This document shows positions 54,166-62,471 of a DNA stretch of 64,000 nt, in pieces. Numbering within the stretch: the stretch's first letter is position 1; every line of letters starts with the position of its first letter. The notes below the pieces were generated by a model. That model did no database searches, was not told the origin of the DNA, and worked only from the letters and a program-made list of their open reading frames with translations. Both the position numbers and the translations under genes were made by a program. This DNA is from Bordetella parapertussis (lineage in GTDB: Bacteria; Pseudomonadota; Gammaproteobacteria; Burkholderiales; Burkholderiaceae_A): assembly GCA_945877235.1 (NCBI GenBank), contig CAMCRF010000001.1:477963-541962 (forward strand). The letters are read 5' to 3'.

Positions 54166-54242
54166 GATTTATTCCTTTTTTGGGGGCGCTATGCTTGGAA
54201 GCTGGAAGACTATCTCAGATTTCTTTAAATTGAACACTCGTT

Positions 54243-54929
54243 ATGACTCAATCGAATCCTCTACTTGAGGCGACAGAACAGACTCTCAAAGCGCGAGACA
54301 AGACCGTCCTCAAAGCGCTTGATTACGCCTTTGACAAGGCAATCAATGGGATTGGCCCCCTCGATTCGGCGAGCAAGCTTGCAAAGGATTACATCTCAAA
54401 GCACAAATCCTCCGACGCGGCTGCGTCAGCGCTTGTGCAATGGCAGATGGTGAAAGCAGCAAGTAGTGGTTTCGTATCAGGGCTCGGCGGCCTGATCACC
54501 ATTCCAGTCACTCTGCCCGCGAACATTGTTTCCGTGTCGTTTGTTCAAATCAGAATGGCTGCAGCCATTTCTCAAATCTACGGTTACGACCCCAAAGACG
54601 ACCAAGTGCGAACACTTGTCTACGCCTCACTCTGCGGCAACGCCGCTGGAGAGGCGATTAAAGGCGTTCTCAAGGAGGTCACAACCAAAATCTCAGTAAA
54701 TGCGCTCAGGCAGCTACCCGCATCTGCCATCGCTCAAATCAATCAAGCCATTGGGTTTCGGCTCTTAACGAAGTTTGGGCAACAAGGATCGATAAACCTA
54801 TCGAAGTCGGTTCCAATCATTGCAGGTGTCGTGGGTGGCACTTTCGACGCATTGACAACGCGTGCCATTGGTCACGTTGCGATATCAGTTTTCAAATCCA
54901 ACTCAGAACAACCAGAGGAGCTGAAATGA
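54243..54929 (+). CDS. EcsC-family protein
   Basis: A 228-residue member of the EcsC family. Typical stretches are GLGGLITIPVTLPANIVSVS (about 80-99), QIRMAAAISQIYGYD and the C-terminal GGTFDALTTRAIGHVA. The family's biochemical role is unknown; members are membrane-associated and occur in accessory regions. It overlaps the following periplasmic gene by 4 bp, and the two form a rightward pair opposite the patatin operon. Confidence 0.85.
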   Translation: MTQSNPLLEATEQTLKARDKTVLKALDYAFDKAINGIGPLDSASKLAKDYISKHKSSDAAASALVQWQMVKAASSGFVSGLGGLITIPVTLPANIVSVSFVQIRMAAAISQIYGYDPKDDQVRTLVYASLCGNAAGEAIKGVLKEVTTKISVNALRQLPASAIAQINQAIGFRLLTKFGQQGSINLSKSVPIIAGVVGGTFDALTTRAIGHVAISVFKSNSEQPEELK

Positions 54930-55399
54930 AGTTTGCCCTACCGTTCATTTTTATGTTTACCGCAGTTCCCGCGCTTGCAGGAGATGCCGAAAACATTAAG
55001 GCATGCGCCGACGCAGCCAATTTGGCAGGCGCGCAGGTAGACCCCTACCAGGCGGTTTACACACCCTCCTACCTTAAGTTCAGTGTCTCAGAGTGGAAGG
55101 GTGTGAAATGCGAGGTCGCGATGGGTCGCGTGTACAACCTCACCGTTAACGGAGCCGAGGTCATCTACAAGGAGTTCAGAGGACGGGCTGCTTTTGAGTT
55201 GAACCAAAGACTCGAAAGAGAAATTGATTCGGCCGTGAAGAGCCTCAATACAAGAGCCAAACTCATCGAATCGATGAAGCGCTCAACGGAGGAGCGGCTC
55301 AAAAGCCCGAGCGCTGACTTAATCTCTCTCGAGCGAGAGGTTCAAAGCCATGTCAAGCGAGCACTCTCCACGCCGCCGGATCAGGCACTGGCACAGTGA
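54926..55399 (+). CDS. Periplasmic protein coupled to EcsC (157 aa)
   Basis: Signal peptide MKFALPFIFMFTAVPALAGD, mature protein with two cysteines (CADAANLAG, KCEVAMG) that may form a disulphide, then an amphipathic helical tail (FELNQRLEREIDSAVKSLNT). Family unknown. It overlaps EcsC by 4 bp upstream and the convergent gene by 19 bp at its 3' end. Confidence 0.7.
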   Translation: MKFALPFIFMFTAVPALAGDAENIKACADAANLAGAQVDPYQAVYTPSYLKFSVSEWKGVKCEVAMGRVYNLTVNGAEVIYKEFRGRAAFELNQRLEREIDSAVKSLNTRAKLIESMKRSTEERLKSPSADLISLEREVQSHVKRALSTPPDQALAQ

Positions 55400-56736
55400 T
55401 TGGCGTCAGTGATTTGGCCTGCAGGCTTGAGGTATTTGCGTGCGCCTATTTCGTAATCTTGTAGTGACTCAACGAACTTTCCGTGAGCAAGGTCCTCTGC
55501 TGCTCTTCCCATAGCAGCATTGAACGACCTCTCAATTCGACGTCGCCAATCGAGTGCCCGCAGGCTATCGTTGATGCGATAGGCTTCACGAATCAATGGC
55601 AGAACTCGGGCGGCCGAGGAGACATATGCACATTCGGCCCTTTTTCGCGAGAGCTCCACGTCATTTTCATTCAAGCGACTATGCGCCGCCATCGCAAGAC
55701 TCTCAAACCGTACGCGCTCCGTCTCGGCGCGCATTAGGTGAAATGACATCATTTGAAACAGAGCGAGTAGCTTTCTTTCTTGGTCTGGAAGACCTTCAAC
55801 CATGCGCTCCAGCCTGGACATGTGGGCCTGGGTGACTATGCCATCGTAGGCCCAGAAGAAGAGCCGATCGAAATAGGCAGACATCATCACGTTTAGCAAA
55901 ACAGTATTTGGCTCGGCTGAAAATGCCCTTTCAAGGCGCGCAATGGAGAGGCTAATGTCTGGCTTTGCTAGTTGCAGTGAAGTGATCGCCATCAAGAAAT
56001 CAAATACCGGACCCTCAAGCTTTTTTCCAGATTTTGTCGTCCCCAGTTGCAAAAGATCTGAGGTCCTTGCTGGGTTTTTCCGGACAAAGTGAAGCAAAGC
56101 GAGCACAACAGTCTCATCGGCAGACATGAGGCCCTTCTTAAACTCTTCACTACCCTCAATAGACTTGACGGCGCGGATTAATCTATCGCTCTCCGTGCCC
56201 TGACCTTTTTGAAGACACCCCCTGAATTCCGCCCAATCTGATGCTTTCGACTTGAGACATCGCTCGGCAAGATCAAACGCTCCACCATTGAGCTCAGCAT
56301 TTGCTTGCTTTAACACCTTTGAATTGCCCAACTGACGAGGGATTGGGAGAGTCACCATATGCGCGACCGATCGCTCAAAGGCGGCTCGGTCGTAGTGCGC
56401 CAGCGCCTCAGAGAGAGACTTGTCAATCACTACCTCTCCGGTGGCGGTGAGCGCCGCAGCAAGAAGAGCAGTTCCTCCAGCCATGCCCAACCCGCCTGCA
56501 CTCAAGGCACCGCCCCCGAGCATAGCGAGGCCAAAATTTGTAGCTGCCACTCCCGACAGCCCATAGAGCGATCCCACTGCGGTTCCAATCTTTGCGACCG
56601 CAGTGGTTAGCACCGGACCAACAACTGGAGCGCCAATAAAGACGAGAACACCGACCGCAAGACCGGCAAGTACCCCATATTCCGGACTAAACCATGACAT
56701 CACGCCATAGAGAGACTCAAAGCTTGGACCATTCAT
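55381..56736 (-). CDS. Membrane-anchored helical protein, patatin operon (451 aa)
   Basis: Starts at 56736 (MNGPSFESLYGVMSWFSPEY), overlapping the preceding stop in an ATGA; the longer open frame upstream is rejected. Residues about 18-105 are Gly/Ala-rich hydrophobic segments (VLAGLAVGVLVFIGAPVV; GGGALSAGGLGMAGGTALL). The C-terminal two thirds are helical and repeat-like, perhaps TPR/SEL1-like. No catalytic motif is seen. It is third in the leftward operon after patatin and the periplasmic nuclease-fold protein. Confidence 0.65.
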   Translation of the reverse strand: MNGPSFESLYGVMSWFSPEYGVLAGLAVGVLVFIGAPVVGPVLTTAVAKIGTAVGSLYGLSGVAATNFGLAMLGGGALSAGGLGMAGGTALLAAALTATGEVVIDKSLSEALAHYDRAAFERSVAHMVTLPIPRQLGNSKVLKQANAELNGGAFDLAERCLKSKASDWAEFRGCLQKGQGTESDRLIRAVKSIEGSEEFKKGLMSADETVVLALLHFVRKNPARTSDLLQLGTTKSGKKLEGPVFDFLMAITSLQLAKPDISLSIARLERAFSAEPNTVLLNVMMSAYFDRLFFWAYDGIVTQAHMSRLERMVEGLPDQERKLLALFQMMSFHLMRAETERVRFESLAMAAHSRLNENDVELSRKRAECAYVSSAARVLPLIREAYRINDSLRALDWRRRIERSFNAAMGRAAEDLAHGKFVESLQDYEIGARKYLKPAGQITDANHCASA

Positions 56737-57557
56737 TGGATAGCTCCAGCAAAACAGCAGATCTGATTGACCCAGTGGATGCCGTTCTCGGGTGAGGCTG
56801 CTATGAGCTCGACATTGTGCTGCTGCGCAAAAGCCTCCATCGCTTTCCAATCGCTTTCTCGTATTGGCTTACTGGTGATCCAAAAAAAAGAGACCACCTT
56901 CCTTGGGGCATGTGATTGAGCATGAACCTGAAGTGTCAGCATGTCTGCTCTAAAAGTATCGAGAGGAATGAAAGCATCAGGAGGGTAGGCCTTGGCCTCA
57001 ATTGCAATGAGCGCATCCCGCTTTTCAAGTACGAGATCAATATCGGTATCAGCCTTCTTGTTAGGATCGCTGAAACGCACTCCGATTCCATGGACCTTGA
57101 AATTCTTTTGGATTGCCTGATGAGCCATTCGAACTTCAGTGAGATGCCCAAGCGTGCCTGCAGGGCTCGCCCCCATGCTTTTGCTGAGAGCTGATCCAAA
57201 CCCAGGTATGCCGTGAAGTGTTCTGAAAAGTGCCTCCGCCTCCGACGGCTGCATACGCTTCTGACGCACCAAGATTCGAAGAAAAGTATCGTCAAGGAGC
57301 TCTTGGGGAAGATTTCTCTGGCCTAATTCCTGACGGACAATTTTTGTCCCCCCGGCTTTCATTGCAATGTCTGCCCAGCGAGCGATATCGTCCTCTAGTG
57401 GTGCAAGAGTAGCGAAGCGATCTAGCTGCGGCACAAGTCTGGCAAAACTCCCCCCAATTACCCTCGGGCTAACCGCGTGAGCCACCTGAAGGCAACTCAG
57501 AAACACGCCCAAGATCAAAAATAGGGCATTAGTTAACGGGAATCGCAAGAAAGTCAC
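56733..57557 (-). CDS. Exported protein with restriction-endonuclease-like (PD-(D/E)XK) fold
   Basis: Residues 1-28 are a signal peptide (FLILGVFLSCLQVAHAVS). In the mature part, E141 (LGHLTEVRMAHQAI), D174 (DTDIDLVLEK) and E187/K189 (LIAIEAKAY) are spaced like a PD-(D/E)XK nuclease core. A nuclease fold outside the cytoplasm is unusual. It could instead be a non-catalytic binding domain. It overlaps patatin by 4 bp and the next gene by 4 bp. Confidence 0.65.
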   Translation of the reverse strand: MTFLRFPLTNALFLILGVFLSCLQVAHAVSPRVIGGSFARLVPQLDRFATLAPLEDDIARWADIAMKAGGTKIVRQELGQRNLPQELLDDTFLRILVRQKRMQPSEAEALFRTLHGIPGFGSALSKSMGASPAGTLGHLTEVRMAHQAIQKNFKVHGIGVRFSDPNKKADTDIDLVLEKRDALIAIEAKAYPPDAFIPLDTFRADMLTLQVHAQSHAPRKVVSFFWITSKPIRESDWKAMEAFAQQHNVELIAASPENGIHWVNQICCFAGAIQ

Positions 57558-58465
57558 TGCCGAGACTCTCGCCTCTTCCGTAACTCTGCCAATAAGCGCG
57601 GCATGGCCTCGTTCGTAGCCCTCTCACCGCGCAGAATTACCTCATAACGATTTGTGAAACTGGCCGGATCCACATCCGAGACCTCTGGCGAAATTACAAA
57701 GTCCGCCTCGCGCAACTCATTTTGGGAGATGACATGTCCCATGACATTTGCGGACTGCATCAGAACACCCACGCCTGATTCGACGGCTCCCGACCACCGT
57801 GGCTTATGGCCAATGTCAACAGCAATCACAAAGTTCGCGCCCATCTCTCGAACAGCTCTAACAGGGACGGGAGAACTCACCGCTCCATCCACGTAGTCAC
57901 GGCCGCTGATTCGAACCGGGGCATACACACCTGGAACCGCGCAGGAGGCCCTGACTGCCACTCCGGTATCGCCCGACCGAAAAACAACAGCCTGCCCGGT
58001 TCCCAAGTCTGTTGCAACGACTCCAATAGGCTTCAAAAACCTCTCAATTGTTTTGCCCCTTACCCTGCCATTGATGTAATCCTGAATCGGCTTTCCTGTG
58101 ATGAGTCCTTTTGCTGAAAGGCTCCACTCCTTGAACTGGGCCTCATCCAACTTCATGGCGGCCTCTTGAAGGGCCATGCCACCCATGCCACTGGCATAAA
58201 GCGCTCCCACAAAAGCGCCAGCACTCGATCCAGCAATGAGGTCAACCTGAATGCCATTGGCCTCCAAGGCCTTGATCACACCGATGTGAGCGAATCCTCT
58301 CCCCGCACCACTGGACAGAGCTAGACCAACCTTCAGAGGGACTGGCCGTTTTTCAACGCGAGGCACTGATTCGGGGACGCTTGCGCAGCCAGCCAAAAGG
58401 AAAACCGTCGCTAGAATGAATGTAGCTGCATGTCCGAAAAGCAACCGGGAGAAAGTGTTTTGCAT
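57554..58465 (-). CDS. Patatin-like phospholipase lipoprotein
   Basis: A 303-residue lipoprotein with lipobox LLAGC (C27). The patatin domain follows: oxyanion loop SSGAGRGFAHIG (51-62), nucleophile elbow AGSSAGAF (78-85, S81), and DGAVSSPVP (193-201, D193 of the Ser-Asp dyad). It is a phospholipase A-type hydrolase of the envelope. It heads the leftward three-gene operon with the nuclease-fold and membrane proteins. Confidence 0.9.
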   Translation of the reverse strand: MQNTFSRLLFGHAATFILATVFLLAGCASVPESVPRVEKRPVPLKVGLALSSGAGRGFAHIGVIKALEANGIQVDLIAGSSAGAFVGALYASGMGGMALQEAAMKLDEAQFKEWSLSAKGLITGKPIQDYINGRVRGKTIERFLKPIGVVATDLGTGQAVVFRSGDTGVAVRASCAVPGVYAPVRISGRDYVDGAVSSPVPVRAVREMGANFVIAVDIGHKPRWSGAVESGVGVLMQSANVMGHVISQNELREADFVISPEVSDVDPASFTNRYEVILRGERATNEAMPRLLAELRKRRESRQ

Positions 58466-58894
58466 GCACTAAACGGAAGGGGTGGGTTGACTAATCTTGT
58501 CGCGATGGCGGCCTGCCTACTACTAAGTTCAGGCGGCGAAGACGCAAGTGCTGGATGTTCGAACTATTTTGACGGCTCCATGTCAGGACCAGTTCCGAAA
58601 GTGACTATATGCTTTGAAGGCAAATGCACCTCTGCACACAAATTGTACGAGTGCCAGAATGTTAGTGGATCTCAGAGTGCATATGAGACAGATGCTGGGG
58701 TGTGGGAGTTCTCAAGCAACGATGAGTCAAATTCGAGGCGAGTGCAGAGGAACGGCGTTACCCTTAGTACCAGACAAGTGGCGAGCCTTGCATGCATTCC
58801 GAACACTCAGCGAGGTGGGAATGTATGGGACTGCTTTCATCCAGTGATGAAGTCTGAAGCGGAGTACCAGAAGTCCAGAAAGCATCAAAGATAA
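58430..58894 (+). CDS. Small exported cysteine-containing protein
   Basis: A 154-residue frame; a hydrophobic segment (LTNLVAMAACLLLSSGG, about 20-36) ends in an ASAG cleavage-like site and six cysteines follow. The start at 58430 overlaps the divergent patatin gene by 36 bp; ATG 58505 is an alternative but would shorten the export signal. Family unknown. Confidence 0.5.
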   Translation: MSEKQPGESVLHALNGRGGLTNLVAMAACLLLSSGGEDASAGCSNYFDGSMSGPVPKVTICFEGKCTSAHKLYECQNVSGSQSAYETDAGVWEFSSNDESNSRRVQRNGVTLSTRQVASLACIPNTQRGGNVWDCFHPVMKSEAEYQKSRKHQR

Positions 58895-58906
58895 CCCGTC
58901 GGTTTC

Positions 58907-59701
58907 TCAGTTCGGATACCGCCCCACATGCCGCATGCGCTTGCCCACCAGCAGGCGCTGGTACTCAGCCTCCTCGTGGTCTTGGGCAAAGGTTTCAAGC
59001 AAGGCCTCAGCCTCATCAAACTCACCGAGCTGCCGGTGCATATCTACCAAGAGCAAGGTGTAGTGCTGGCTGCGATCAGGCCCCAGAAACAGGGCCTTGA
59101 GGCCGCGGAGGTTCTCAAGCTGTGCGTCTGTCTGTGTCCAGGGTGGGGGCACGGTGGCCTGCTCCTCACGCGCCTTGGCCAGCAGTGGGCGGAACCAGTC
59201 ATTGCCCGACTGCCAGAGGCGCATGCGCAGCTCGGTCTCGAATACACGGGCATTCGGGTTAGACCCATGGGGCTCTGCGAGCAGGGCCTCGAGCCGCTGC
59301 TGAGCCTGCTCCGTAGGCACCCACTCGGCATGAGGCGGCAGGTCTGCTCGAAGGTCGGGAAAGAGCGTCCGCGTGGGCCTTCGACGAGAGCTGCGAGACA
59401 TCCAACGCAGAAATCGACCCCAAGCGGATGTGGGCTCGGCCTCTGGCGGGGGCGGCGGTGGAGGCTCGTACATCTCTTCTTTGGTGAGCGAGCCCACCTC
59501 GGGGGCTTCTCGGATGTCGTAGATCTGGTCGCACTGCGTGCATAGCCGCATGCACTCGCCCGGCGGCATGAGCGAAGCCTCTCGGTAGCCATCCGTCCAG
59601 ACATACATGGCCATGAAGTTCATGGATACATAGTTGGGCTTGCGATACACCGCCTGGCAGTGCGGGCAGGCCAGCAGCAGGCATCCACTGATGCGAGTCA
59701 T
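58907..59701 (-). CDS. Zinc-ribbon protein, paralogue of 44693-45343
   Basis: A 264-residue protein with ACPHCQAVYRKPNY near the start and CTQCDQIYDIRE near residue 54, a likely zinc ribbon. A proline-rich linker (YEPPPPPPPEAEP) and a helical C-terminal half with LVDMHRQLGEFDEAEALLET follow. The same plan is found in the rightward gene at 44693, so the island holds two diverged copies. The HEPN gene stop abuts its start. Function unknown. Confidence 0.75.
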   Translation of the reverse strand: MTRISGCLLLACPHCQAVYRKPNYVSMNFMAMYVWTDGYREASLMPPGECMRLCTQCDQIYDIREAPEVGSLTKEEMYEPPPPPPPEAEPTSAWGRFLRWMSRSSRRRPTRTLFPDLRADLPPHAEWVPTEQAQQRLEALLAEPHGSNPNARVFETELRMRLWQSGNDWFRPLLAKAREEQATVPPPWTQTDAQLENLRGLKALFLGPDRSQHYTLLLVDMHRQLGEFDEAEALLETFAQDHEEAEYQRLLVGKRMRHVGRYPN

Positions 59702-60094
59702 TTACTGCTGAACCTGCACTTGCGCCCACTCAAGTAAATTGGTTACCGCTCTCGTGACCTCATCTAAACGGACCTTTGGAGAGGCGATACTGGTGTAACG
59801 CATCTCAACTGCATAGGGGGCGAGACGAATCATAAGTTCCTCAGGAAACAACTCCTGAAGATTGCGATCAGACAGGAGTGAAGACAGTTCGATCAGATCG
59901 TGAGTCCGACGGAAGGCGATTCTTCTGTGAGCAAGCACTGCCTTGAGCACTTTCTCAACTGCCTGCTGCGCGAGAAAAAACATGACTTCCTCTGGTGCCT
60001 CAGTCCTCTCCGCAAGCAGATGAAAAGCAAGGAAATCTCGCCTTGCGGCGGCAAGAAGACTGCTCTCCTCGCTGATGGCACTAGGCGGCTCCAT
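59702..60094 (-). CDS. HEPN-domain toxin of an MNT-HEPN pair
   Basis: A 130-residue HEPN protein: helices with FFLAQQAVEKVLKAVLAHRR (about 39-58) and RIAFRRTHDLIELSSLL (Rx6H-type motif). Such HEPN proteins are RNases or nucleotide-dependent toxins controlled by their MNT partner. It overlaps the MNT gene by 14 bp. It is intact, unlike the HEPN gene at 51801-52231. Confidence 0.85.
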   Translation of the reverse strand: MEPPSAISEESSLLAAARRDFLAFHLLAERTEAPEEVMFFLAQQAVEKVLKAVLAHRRIAFRRTHDLIELSSLLSDRNLQELFPEELMIRLAPYAVEMRYTSIASPKVRLDEVTRAVTNLLEWAQVQVQQ

Positions 60095-60401
60095 AGACGA
60101 CCTTACCCTCCCGAAACGCCCAATAAACTGGGCTCGAAATCCAGTGCTTTCTTAACTGATAATCTTCATCAGACAGCAATAAAAGGTCGACTCCCACTCC
60201 GATTGGGCCAATCGCTTTTCGCAGGGCCACATATTCGTTCGTAAAGTCTGCGAGACTCTTCTCCACTACCAGTAAGTCCAAATCAGAGTCGTCCGTCGCA
60301 TCTCCGCGTCCATAGGATCCAAATACGACCACTCGCAATGGCGAGTTCGCATGCTTCACGATGCGATCTGCGGCGTGTTGGATATCAGCAGGGCTAAGCA
60401 T
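60081..60401 (-). CDS. Minimal nucleotidyltransferase (MNT) antitoxin
   Basis: A 106-residue nucleotidyltransferase with the signature GSYGRGDATDDSDLDLLVVE (27-46) and GVDLLLLSDEDY further on. In type VII systems the MNT adenylylates the HEPN toxin. It is first in the leftward pair with the HEPN gene. Confidence 0.88.
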   Translation of the reverse strand: MLSPADIQHAADRIVKHANSPLRVVVFGSYGRGDATDDSDLDLLVVEKSLADFTNEYVALRKAIGPIGVGVDLLLLSDEDYQLRKHWISSPVYWAFREGKVVYGAA

Positions 60402-60411
60402 GAGCGGAATT

Positions 60412-60786
60412 TTACTCTCCTAAGTCACACCACTCATGACCGTGGGAGCGGCCATGGGCAGCGGGCAATAAGCGAACCTTGCCAGAGATTGACTGCACCT
60501 GGTGCAGCCCGCTGGAGCACGACCAATCGCCGTTGCCCTTAAACGCGCAATCACGCAACGGCTCCAGCAGAGGCCGGCCTGCTGGATCTTGGCCGCTAAT
60601 CATCACCTGGCTGCCCTCTCGCCAGACCTTCACTTCATGGCGCTCGACACAGCTGCGGCAGGCGCTTCCCACCTTGCACACGCCGAGATGCAGCGTGGCA
60701 GAGGGCCCCGAGGACGCGCTGTGCAGCGCAACCGCTGGAAAACACAGAAAGACCAGCAAAAGCAGCAGACCGAGTGGTTTGGGCAT
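60412..60786 (-). CDS. Small exported cysteine-rich protein (124 aa)
   Basis: ATG 60786 is preceded by GGAGG at 5 nt and starts a signal peptide (LGLLLLLVFLCFPAVAL). The mature part has six cysteines (CKV, CRSC, CAF, CSSG, CDLG). The start 15 codons upstream lacks a ribosome-binding site. Family unknown. Short gap to the MNT gene on the same strand. Confidence 0.65.
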   Translation of the reverse strand: MPKPLGLLLLLVFLCFPAVALHSASSGPSATLHLGVCKVGSACRSCVERHEVKVWREGSQVMISGQDPAGRPLLEPLRDCAFKGNGDWSCSSGLHQVQSISGKVRLLPAAHGRSHGHEWCDLGE

Positions 60787-60873
60787 AAAGACCTCCGGAA
60801 TCAGAACAAGTGAGCGAAGTTTCGCCTTCACCTAGATCACCGCCTGATCCTGCAAGATCGGAAACTGATCGCT

Positions 60874-61431
60874 ATGGAACTTATCCCTTTCCCTAAAACA
60901 GGCCCTCAGGCATTTATTCCGTCGGAGCTTCACATGCCCAGAGAAATCCCGCGCGACCAGGTCACGCTCGAACTCCTTCAACAAATCCTCTCCGAGGCGG
61001 GCTACGAGTGCACCCTCGAAGGCGAAGCCATCTATCTGCTCAGAAGCGGCTGCGGGCTGCGCCTGCGGCTTGAGCCCGAATACTCGTTTGTGCGTATCAA
61101 CGCCCTCTACACCCTCAACCCCTCGCTCACCCCCGAGTCCATTTACGCCCTGCTCGCCCGACTCAACGAGGACTACACCTTTCTCAAGCTCACCCATTAC
61201 CGCTGGGACGACGGCGACCTGGCCCTCTGGGCGAATCACATGGTGCACTTCCCCTTCGGCCTGAACCTGCCCAACCTGCTCTTCAGTGTGCGCAAGGTCA
61301 ACGAGACCATGGTCTATCTCTACAACGACAGCCTCAAGGGTTCGCCCTTCATTCCCCCCCGAGAGCCCGAAGTCGAAGACGAAGAAGACGACAGTGCACA
61401 ATCCACCCTAAGCCTCGTCTCCGACACCTAA
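60874..61431 (+). CDS. YbjN-domain protein
   Basis: A 185-residue protein with a YbjN/type-III-chaperone-like fold: LLQQILSEAGYECTLEGEAI (about 34-53), FVRINALYTL and LLARLNEDYTFLKLTHYRWD. The acidic C-terminal tail (EVEDEEDDSAQ) is probably disordered. YbjN proteins are small, sensor- or chaperone-like, without settled activity. It is 14 bp upstream of the WYL gene. Confidence 0.7.
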   Translation: MELIPFPKTGPQAFIPSELHMPREIPRDQVTLELLQQILSEAGYECTLEGEAIYLLRSGCGLRLRLEPEYSFVRINALYTLNPSLTPESIYALLARLNEDYTFLKLTHYRWDDGDLALWANHMVHFPFGLNLPNLLFSVRKVNETMVYLYNDSLKGSPFIPPREPEVEDEEDDSAQSTLSLVSDT

Positions 61432-61445
61432 GGTTCCGCCCACTC

Positions 61446-62465
61446 ATGTCCAAGACCGAACGCATCATTGCCATGGCCAACCTTTTGCGCCAGCGCGGTG
61501 TCATGACCAAAACCCAAATCCTCGAGCGGTTCGAAATCTCCGAGCCCACCTTCAAGCGCGACCTCGAGTTTCTGCGCGACCGCTATGGCGCCGACATCGT
61601 CTACGACTCGAGCGAGCGGGTGTACCGCCTCAAGACCTCAGGCACCCTGCCCCACGGCGCCACCAAGGGCCCCAGCATGGAAATGCCTGGGCTCTGGTTT
61701 CGGGCTGAAGAGCTCCAAGCCCTCCTCACCATGCACCAGATCATCTCGGGCCTGGGGGCCGATGGCCTTCTGGCCGAACATCTCGCGCCGCTCAAGGACC
61801 GCATTGACAGCCTGCTGGGTCAGGCAGACCCAAAGCCTTCGGGCAGCTCCGATCAAATCCGAAGGCGCGTACGCATTCTGCCCATGGCCTCGCGTCGCCT
61901 GCCCGCGGAGCACTTCACCCAGGTCACCAATGCACTCCTCAGCCGCAAGCGTATGCGCATGCACTACACCAGCCGCGCGAGCAACGAGTCCACCGTGCGT
62001 GAGGTCTCGCCCCAGCGAGTCGTCCATTACCGCGACAACTGGTACCTCGACGCCTATTGCCACCTGCGCCATCGCCTCTCCACCTTCTCCATAGACGCCA
62101 TTGAAAAGGTCAAGCTGCTAGAGGCAGACTGCGTTGAAATCTCTGAGGCAGAGCTTGAAGAAACCCTTGCCAGTGGCTATGGCATCTTCTCTGGCAAACC
62201 CGATCAAACGGCAGTCTTGAGGTTTTCCGCAGAACGCAGCCGATGGGTGGCCGCCGAGGTCTGGCACCCCGACCAGGTCGGCGAGTGGACGGGGCCCGAC
62301 AAGAAGCAATGGCAGATCACCTTTCCCTACGCCCACGACCGCGAGCTCATCATGGACATCCTTCGGCATGGTGCCTCAGTCGAGGTGCTCTCGCCCGAGC
62401 ACCTGGCAAAGGCAGTGCAGGCGGAACATCAAAGGGCTGCGTTTCCACGCCAACCAAAGAGCTAA
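61446..62465 (+). CDS. WYL-domain transcriptional regulator
   Basis: A 339-residue regulator. The N-terminal winged helix (IIAMANLLRQRGVMTKTQIL, then RFEISEPTFKRDLEFLRDRY) precedes a WYL domain at about 160-235 (MRMHYTS, VREVSPQRVVHYRDNWYLDA) and a WCX-type C-terminal domain. WYL regulators bind nucleic-acid ligands and often control defence genes. It is followed by DUF2130 with 6 bp between. Confidence 0.9.
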   Translation: MSKTERIIAMANLLRQRGVMTKTQILERFEISEPTFKRDLEFLRDRYGADIVYDSSERVYRLKTSGTLPHGATKGPSMEMPGLWFRAEELQALLTMHQIISGLGADGLLAEHLAPLKDRIDSLLGQADPKPSGSSDQIRRRVRILPMASRRLPAEHFTQVTNALLSRKRMRMHYTSRASNESTVREVSPQRVVHYRDNWYLDAYCHLRHRLSTFSIDAIEKVKLLEADCVEISEAELEETLASGYGIFSGKPDQTAVLRFSAERSRWVAAEVWHPDQVGEWTGPDKKQWQITFPYAHDRELIMDILRHGASVEVLSPEHLAKAVQAEHQRAAFPRQPKS

Positions 62466-62471
62466 ATACCC

